DNA of 38,311 nucleotides. It comes from Thomasclavelia saccharogumia DSM 17460. GTDB taxonomy: Bacteria > Bacillota_I > Bacilli_A > Erysipelotrichales > Coprobacillaceae. The notes under the pieces were generated by a model, which made no database searches, was not told where the DNA came from, and saw nothing but the letters and a program-made list of their open reading frames with translations. Of this stretch, positions 32,590 to 38,311 are shown piece by piece. The stretch lies in contig NZ_JMLH01000028.1 of assembly GCF_000686665.1 (NCBI RefSeq), forward strand, positions 1 to 38,311. Reading direction: 5' to 3'. Made by a program: the position numbers and the translations under genes. Numbering within the stretch: the first letter of the stretch is position 1; each line of letters opens with the position of its first letter.

Positions 32590-33204
32590 TTAATTACATC
32601 TTTTTTTACCATTTGTAAATGCGGGATTATATTTATAATAATTTTGTGAATCTAAACGTTTTTTCACTAATTCTAAAGCTTCTGCAAATCTTTGATAATG
32701 AACGATTTCCCGTTCTCTTAAAAAACGAATTGGTTTTCTAACTTCTTCATTATCAACAAGCGCCAAAATGTTATCATAAGTCGTCCGCGCCTTTTGTTCA
32801 GCTGCCATGTCTTCAGTTAAATCTGTAATCGGATCACCTTTAGACTGGAAGTATGCAGCTGTAAATGGTACATTGCTGGCACCTTGAGGATAGATTCCTA
32901 ACGTATGATCAACAAAATATTTATCAAATCCTTGAGCCTTGATTTCATCAATCGTTAAATCTGTAGTTAATTGATATAAAATAGCACTAATGATCTCAAC
33001 GTGAGCTAGTTCTTCAGTCCCAATGTCCGTCAACAATGCTTGTATTTCTGGATAAGGCATCGTATAACGCTGTGAGATATATCTAAGGGCTGCAGCCAAT
33101 TCACCATCAGGACCACCCAATTGATCGATGATTACGGCAGCAGCTTTAGCATCAGGCTTTGTAATATTTACTGGATATTGCAAGCGTTTTTCATACAACC
33201 ACAT
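32590..33204 (-). CDS. cotJC: Spore coat protein CotJC / manganese catalase family
   Basis: A 204-residue member of the manganese catalase fold. The N terminus MWLYEKRLQYPVNI is diagnostic for CotJC. Metal-ligand motifs are GGPDGELAAALRYISQRY, IGTEELAHVEIISAI and the late REREIVHYQRF, supplying the Glu/His set of a di-manganese site. GGAAGGTGAC precedes the ATG. It overlaps cotJB by 37 bp. It is a spore coat component in B. subtilis; it may also remove peroxide during sporulation. Confidence 0.93.
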   Translation of the reverse strand: MWLYEKRLQYPVNITKPDAKAAAVIIDQLGGPDGELAAALRYISQRYTMPYPEIQALLTDIGTEELAHVEIISAILYQLTTDLTIDEIKAQGFDKYFVDHTLGIYPQGASNVPFTAAYFQSKGDPITDLTEDMAAEQKARTTYDNILALVDNEEVRKPIRFLREREIVHYQRFAEALELVKKRLDSQNYYKYNPAFTNGKKRCN

Positions 33205-33449
33205 TTTCTGTCACCTTCCCATGGCCAAGGAGCCTTTAAATAACCGTTTTGGTAAGCATCTAATTCCCGATTAGTTAAAACATTTCCCTGTTTACGATAT
33301 TCTTTTTTAGCGTTGTTCAAACGTGTTGCGGCTTCATTAAAATATCTCATTGCTTCTTCATCACAAGGATGGGTATCTAAAAATAATGAAGCTTCTTGAA
33401 CAGCAAAATCCAGCATCATGATTTGCATTAATAAATCATTGTTATTCAT
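33168..33449 (-). CDS. cotJB: Spore coat protein CotJB
   Basis: A 93-residue protein with the CotJB pattern: MQIMMLDFAVQEASLFLDTH, helical AMRYFNEAATRLNNAKKEY and the C-terminal PWPWEG near the end. It starts one base into the cotJA stop (TAATG overlap) and overlaps cotJC, so translation of the three is coupled. It is made in the mother cell and assembles with CotJC. Confidence 0.9.
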   Translation of the reverse strand: MNNNDLLMQIMMLDFAVQEASLFLDTHPCDEEAMRYFNEAATRLNNAKKEYRKQGNVLTNRELDAYQNGYLKAPWPWEGDRKCGCMKNACNIQ

Positions 33450-33580
33450 TATTGAAGCTCACCCCATGGTAAGTCCAATTCTTCAAAGATCGTTCCTGTA
33501 TGAAAAGCTTTCATAATAGGATATATTTTTCTAAACTTTTGATATTTGATCGATGAAATCGCTAATTCCAATTTATTCAT
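33449..33580 (-). CDS. cotJA: Spore coat-associated protein CotJA (short)
   Basis: A 43-residue protein starting MNKLELAISSIKYQKFRKIY with AAGGAGG upstream, then AFHTGTIFEELDLPWGELQ. The (A/E)xxxGTIFxELxxPW core is the CotJA hallmark. It is shorter than B. subtilis CotJA (82 residues) but about the size of clostridial versions. It completes the cotJABC order, which supports a spore-forming host. Confidence 0.85.
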   Translation of the reverse strand: MNKLELAISSIKYQKFRKIYPIMKAFHTGTIFEELDLPWGELQ

Positions 33581-33637
33581 TTTATTCCTCCTTCTACTCT
33601 ACCATATGAATAAAATTAGATTTAGCCTGGGTTATTA

Positions 33638-34042
33638 TCATCCCTTAAAAATGATTAATTTACTAAAAATATAATTCATGATGATCACTAAAACATTAGA
33701 AGCAATTTTAACTATCAAATCATTAAAACCTAACCAGGTACAAAATACCACCATAATTATTAAATCAAGTAATCCCGTCGTTAAACGACAACCTACAAAA
33801 CGAGTAAATTCAATTAAAATCTCTTTAAATTTATTTCTACTAGAATTAAATACCCATATCTTATTAGTAACATATGCAAAAAGCACTGATAAAGCCCAAG
33901 CAATTATCGTACTTAAAGAAACAGCCAGCTTAAATCCATGTCCACATATATAATATACGATTATATTAACAAATGTCGTTCCAGCACCAAACACTAAATA
34001 TAAGATCACTTCTCGATATTTTTGATAATATTTATTGATCAT
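33638..34042 (-). CDS. GtrA-family membrane protein (lipid-linked sugar flippase type)
   Basis: About 134 residues with four helices: LYLVFGAGTTFVNIIVYYIC, LSTIIAWALSVLFAYVTNKI, then WVFNSS, the GtrA hallmark, and FTRFVGCRLTTGLLDLIIMV. GtrA proteins are thought to flip undecaprenyl-phosphate sugars. I prefer the ATG at 34042 because AGGTGA lies five bases upstream, over a GTG at 34051 with no site. It overlaps the glycosyltransferase gene. Confidence 0.85.
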   Translation of the reverse strand: MINKYYQKYREVILYLVFGAGTTFVNIIVYYICGHGFKLAVSLSTIIAWALSVLFAYVTNKIWVFNSSRNKFKEILIEFTRFVGCRLTTGLLDLIIMVVFCTWLGFNDLIVKIASNVLVIIMNYIFSKLIIFKG

Positions 34043-34988
34043 TCGTTTCACCTAACCAGTTTGCAACATGATAACGTGGACGTCTTTTAACTTCGATATA
34101 TACTTTACCAACATATTCACCAATCAAACCAATTCCAAACAACTGTACGCCGCTTAAAAACCATATCGAAATCATCAATGAGGCCCAGCCTGCGACACTA
34201 TGACCGCTTATGTAAGAAAATAACGTGTAGATGATTGCTAAAATAGAACAAAACATAATTATAAGTCCTAATAATAAAATCATTGTGATTGGTTTTATAC
34301 TAAAAGAAGTTATTCCATCAAAAGCAAATGAAAGCATCTTTTTTAATGGATACTTTGATTCTCCAGCCATTCTTTCTTTACGCGAATAATATACACAATC
34401 AGTATTTAAGCCAAGTAACGTAACCATTCCTCTTAAAAATAAATTTCTTTCTGGGTATTCTTTCAAAAACTGTAAAGCGCGTTTGTCCAGTAAACGAAAA
34501 TCAGCATGATTATAAACAGACTTCACTCCTAAAAAGTGCATTACGCGATAGAAAGACTGGGCAGTAACTCGTTTAAATACAGTATCACTGCTGCGATCAT
34601 CTCTAACACCATAAACAATATTACAGCCTTGATAATATTTATCTATCATTTGTTCAATCACATTAATATCATCTTGAAGATCGGCATCTATTGATATTGC
34701 CATATCACATTTATCACTTACATGATGCAATCCTGCAAGTAACGCATTTTGATGTCCGACATTACCTGCTAAATTTAACCCTTGTAAATGCTTAAAAAGC
34801 TTAAAATTATCTTCAATAATCTGCCAGGTATTATCTTTACTACCATCATTTACATAAATAACATAACTTTCTTTAGCTATTTTTCCTTTTTCAATCAATG
34901 ATATAATTAACTGTTCTAATTGTTTGATTGTCGTTGCAAGAACTTCTTGTTCATTGTAACAAGGTACCACGATTGCTAATGTATCCAT
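34032..34988 (-). CDS. GtrB-like glycosyltransferase family 2, membrane-anchored
   Basis: A 318-residue enzyme that attaches a sugar from a nucleotide sugar to undecaprenyl phosphate. GT2 motifs are IVVPCYNEQEVL, YVNDGSKDNTW, ISIDADLQDD (metal-binding DxD type) and FRLLDKRAL; two C-terminal helices follow (ITMILLLGLIIMFCSILAII). AGAAGGG precedes the ATG. It is the middle gene of the GT-C/GtrB/GtrA cassette, overlapping both neighbours. Confidence 0.9.
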   Translation of the reverse strand: MDTLAIVVPCYNEQEVLATTIKQLEQLIISLIEKGKIAKESYVIYVNDGSKDNTWQIIEDNFKLFKHLQGLNLAGNVGHQNALLAGLHHVSDKCDMAISIDADLQDDINVIEQMIDKYYQGCNIVYGVRDDRSSDTVFKRVTAQSFYRVMHFLGVKSVYNHADFRLLDKRALQFLKEYPERNLFLRGMVTLLGLNTDCVYYSRKERMAGESKYPLKKMLSFAFDGITSFSIKPITMILLLGLIIMFCSILAIIYTLFSYISGHSVAGWASLMISIWFLSGVQLFGIGLIGEYVGKVYIEVKRRPRYHVANWLGETNDQ

Positions 34989-36508
34989 AATAATTTTCCC
35001 TTCTTTATCATTTTTTCATAAAATATTATTCCATCTAAAACTAAAATATTAAATACTGGTAAAAAATTCACCAAATACTTTGGTTTAGATTCCCAAATCA
35101 ATAAAAATAACATTAAGCCAAATAATAAAATTCTAAGAAAACTTAATAAATCTAATTTTTCTTTTCTAAAACCACTAACCATTGATAACATAAGCATTAC
35201 TAAAATAAAAATATTATAACTATTCGCTAAATATATCGTTTTATTTATATATTTTCCATCTTTTGCTAATAAATTATAGCCCAATGAATCTATATTTAAT
35301 GGTTTACGAGCTAATAAGGAAACAGAGTAATATGTTCCATCACCATAAGTATAATTTATTTTAGTTCCCAAATGTTTAATTAAACCACTAAAACCATAAT
35401 CATTTAATCTTTTATCAATCATTTTAATTGCTGCTTCCTGCTTAGCCTCTTTTCCAATGATCGACTTAGAGTAATTATAATCTTGACGATTAAATCCTCC
35501 TGTTTTATTTAGGGCCATCATTATCCAATGAACATACGGTAAAGCCTCTGCTTCATAATCTAAATCATTAAAAAGACCTGTGCTATCGATCATCTTATTA
35601 TATGCAGTCATCGAAGTAACAAATGAAACCCCTACCAAACCAATAATAACTAGCTTTTTTATCCCTTTATTTGTAAATAAATAATGTAAAATAACAGCGA
35701 CTAACAAGATCAAGATCGTTGCTTTTAATTCAAAGCCAATTAACGCACAAATACCAATCAACACCGCTTCAACATATTTTTCTTTAACCTTAGTAGTTTG
35801 ATTCATTTTTATATATAATAAAACAATCAACGAACCCCAAATCATCGGATATGTGTCAGTATAAAAGATTGGCACATAAGTATAGATAGGCAAACAAAAC
35901 ATGGTTAAAATCATATACATAATAACCATATTACGATTAAACAATCTTTTTACACTAAAATAATTAATTACTAGTGGGATATCAATCATCAATATATTAA
36001 CAAGACAGCTTGCAGTTACATAATCACTAATATGAAAACAGCCTAAAATCTTATATATTCCTGTCAACATTAATAACATTAAGTTATTATTTGTATAAGT
36101 ACTAAAATAAGAGATATTAGTAATTTGACTTTTCCCCGTCGCTAACCGAATAGCTTCACGATGAACTACACCAAAATCCCAGCTTGGCTCAACTTTAACA
36201 GCATAAACACTATATAATTGCAACCCTCCAATTACGATCGCAATAATAGTTATAATCAAGTAATATTTCTTTTTATCTTCTAAATCGATCTGCTTTATTT
36301 TTTTATACAAAAAATACATTAAAACAAAAACTAAGATAATCATTACAGGAACAATAAGTATATTGTATTTATTATCCAAATTATAAGAACTAAAGTAGAC
36401 ACCCCCGATCCAAAAATAAATCATAACTGTCACAATTACACACAGCAATAAAACAGTTCCTAAACAATGTCCCAATTTATTTATCACTATAGATAGTTTT
36501 TCATTCAT
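34976..36508 (-). CDS. Polytopic glycosyltransferase-like membrane protein (GT-C type)
   Basis: A 510-residue protein with about 12 helices. The extracellular loop after helix 2 begins VEPSWDFGVVHREAIRLATG, where an Asp in the first loop is the usual metal/acceptor site of GT-C enzymes. The C-terminal WESKPKYLVNFLPVFNILVL resembles polyprenyl-phosphate-sugar-using transferases of the PMT/ArnT group. Together with GtrB and GtrA it forms a Gtr-like cassette that would add a sugar to a cell-surface acceptor, perhaps a teichoic acid. Acceptor and sugar cannot be read from sequence. GGGAG precedes the ATG. Confidence 0.75.
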   Translation of the reverse strand: MNEKLSIVINKLGHCLGTVLLLCVIVTVMIYFWIGGVYFSSYNLDNKYNILIVPVMIILVFVLMYFLYKKIKQIDLEDKKKYYLIITIIAIVIGGLQLYSVYAVKVEPSWDFGVVHREAIRLATGKSQITNISYFSTYTNNNLMLLMLTGIYKILGCFHISDYVTASCLVNILMIDIPLVINYFSVKRLFNRNMVIMYMILTMFCLPIYTYVPIFYTDTYPMIWGSLIVLLYIKMNQTTKVKEKYVEAVLIGICALIGFELKATILILLVAVILHYLFTNKGIKKLVIIGLVGVSFVTSMTAYNKMIDSTGLFNDLDYEAEALPYVHWIMMALNKTGGFNRQDYNYSKSIIGKEAKQEAAIKMIDKRLNDYGFSGLIKHLGTKINYTYGDGTYYSVSLLARKPLNIDSLGYNLLAKDGKYINKTIYLANSYNIFILVMLMLSMVSGFRKEKLDLLSFLRILLFGLMLFLLIWESKPKYLVNFLPVFNILVLDGIIFYEKMIKKGKLLWIH

Positions 36509-36648
36509 GATTACACTCCCTTAGTTATAAAACATACGTTGTTTATTATAAACCATGATTTATACTCATTCAATAATAAAAATCTTATGATTTTCTTAAG
36601 ATTTTTTTTACGACAAACATCTATTTTTTAAAACATTTTATTTTTTTA

Positions 36649-36677
36649 TTTACAAGTTTACAAAGTTATGTTATTAT
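36649..36677 (+). promoter_or_regulatory. tRNA-Trp promoter
   Basis: TTTACA (36649-36654), 17 bp, TATTAT (36672-36677), 18 bp before the mature tRNA. Confidence 0.6.
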
Positions 36678-36695
36678 AGTAAAGCAGTTGGAAAT

Positions 36696-36769
36696 AGAGG
36701 TATAGTTCAATGGTAGAATACCGGTCTCCAAAACCGTTGATGTGGGTTCGACTCCTACTACCTCTGCCA
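36696..36769 (+). tRNA. tRNA-Trp (CCA anticodon)
   Basis: A 7-bp acceptor stem AGAGGTA/TACCTCT with encoded CCA at 36767-36769. The anticodon loop is CTCCAAA with CCA at 36728-36730, closed by CGGT/ACCG. The T-arm GTGGG-TTCGACT-CCTAC is standard. CCA reads only UGG, which does not support UGA being read as tryptophan in this organism. Confidence 0.95.
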
Positions 36770-36780
36770 GGATATAAATA

Positions 36781-36803
36781 AACGGCTTAAATAGCCGTTT
36801 TTT
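36781..36803 (+). terminator. Terminator of tRNA-Trp
   Basis: AACGGCT and AGCCGTT pair around TAAAT, followed by TTTTT. Confidence 0.85.
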
Positions 36804-36810
36804 ATTTATC

Positions 36811-36845
36811 AAAAAAACTAACAGATATTCGCTGTTAGTTTTTTT
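36811..36845. terminator. Bidirectional terminator
   Basis: AAAAAACTAACAG and CTGTTAGTTTTTT form a long hairpin between the tRNA and the converging oxidoreductase gene, with A- and T-runs usable on both strands. Confidence 0.8.
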
Positions 36846-36866
36846 AATATAATTTTTTTTAAACCA

Positions 36867-37985
<1,119 letters not shown>

Positions 37986-38008
37986 TCACAGTATAAATAA
38001 CAGTACTC

Positions 38009-38051
38009 AAAAAAGCATAACCTTTTTCTAGTCAAATTCGTTATGCTTTTT
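38009..38051 (-). terminator. Hairpin at the end of the IS66 gene
   Basis: AAAAAGCATAAC and GTTATGCTTTTT pair around the IS66 transposase stop codon; a T-run follows on the minus strand. Confidence 0.7.
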
Positions 38052-38311
38052 CATTTGTTCAATTGTATATGGCTTACCTTCGAGTGCTGCTTCTATCAGT
38101 CTATAACTTCCTATCCCATGTCTATGTCCTGTTTCAATGTAGCTCTTGATCCTTGCAAAGTATTGCGCACTCTTCATATTGTTGAATTGCCCTGATACCT
38201 TCATCTTTGTCTTGCTTGACCTCAATCCTCTTTCGGCTGTGTTATTAGTAAATGGTATTTCATCATTCAATGTCCACATTAGATAGTTTTCTTTGTATTC
38301 CTCTAGCCTTT
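38028..38311 (-). CDS. IS66-family transposase, C-terminal part (runs off right edge)
   Basis: The open frame continues to the window edge (RLEEYKENYLMWTLNDE upstream of the first Met). The sequence IPFTNNTAERGLRSSKTKMK, then VSGQF, is the conserved IS66 TnpC end (IPFTNNxAERxLRxxKxKxKxSG), including the last catalytic Glu, followed by FARIKSYIETGHRHGI and a short tail. It is the 3' end of an IS66-type element whose remainder lies outside the window. Confidence 0.85.
   Translation of the reverse strand, partial: RLEEYKENYLMWTLNDEIPFTNNTAERGLRSSKTKMKVSGQFNNMKSAQYFARIKSYIETGHRHGIGSYRLIEAALEGKPYTIEQMKKHNEFD

Overview
The window looks like a chromosomal segment of a low-GC, spore-forming gut Firmicute, most likely class Erysipelotrichia (Coprobacillus/Thomasclavelia-like). 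The reasons are strongly AT-rich DNA, AGGAGG-type ribosome binding sites, a cotJABC spore-coat operon, the acetylase branch of the diaminopimelate pathway, and Firmicute families such as CotJ, a MarR + heterodimeric ABC exporter operon, and a LytTR regulator. This taxonomic placement is inference.

Layout. 1-3.3 kb: the 5' end of a tyrosine recombinase, then decaying membrane-lipid genes (frameshifted CDP-alcohol phosphatidyltransferase, an MprF/UPF0104-type flippase whose 5' end is interrupted, a TetR regulator with a duplicated operator-like repeat, a DegV remnant). 3.4-5.3 kb: a radical-SAM/SPASM enzyme with a DUF308 membrane protein. 5.4-6.4 kb: debris of an IS1182-type element. 6.4-10.3 kb: an intact lysine/DAP operon (dapF-dapH-N-acetyl-DAP deacetylase-aminotransferase) with a clear sigma-A promoter.

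10.4-24.8 kb is the unusual part. It reads as about three tandem, partly decayed copies of one operon, all on the minus strand: promoter - thioredoxin-like lipoprotein - 2-TM small protein - secreted Cys-containing precursor - solute-binding-protein-like lipoprotein - second lipoprotein. They are headed by a divergent plus-strand LytTR regulator and an ABC ATPase + 746-aa ABC-2 permease. Four promoters (three facing the minus-strand units, one facing the ABC genes) share ACCRTT-N14-ACCATT followed by exactly 36 bp and a TATAGT -10 box, so a single regulon is likely. The precursor proteins share the motif GYIPGCEPRHS near the C terminus. I read this as a bacteriocin- or signal-peptide-like system with its own thiol oxidoreductase, exporter/immunity ABC transporter and an atypical response regulator (Asn in place of the phospho-acceptor Asp). 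Function is inferred, not shown.

24.9-38.3 kb is more ordinary: small proteins, an NrdD-tail-like protein, a GNAT acetyltransferase, a MarR-controlled heterodimeric multidrug-type ABC exporter, nitroreductase, an ABC-F protein, cotJABC, a three-gene lipid-linked glycosylation cassette (GT-C/GT2/GtrA), tRNA-Trp, a diaminopentanoate-dehydrogenase-like oxidoreductase behind a MerR-type promoter, and the 3' end of an IS66 transposase. Frameshifts and IS remnants cluster in the first 6 kb and in 13-20 kb; the remaining genes are intact.
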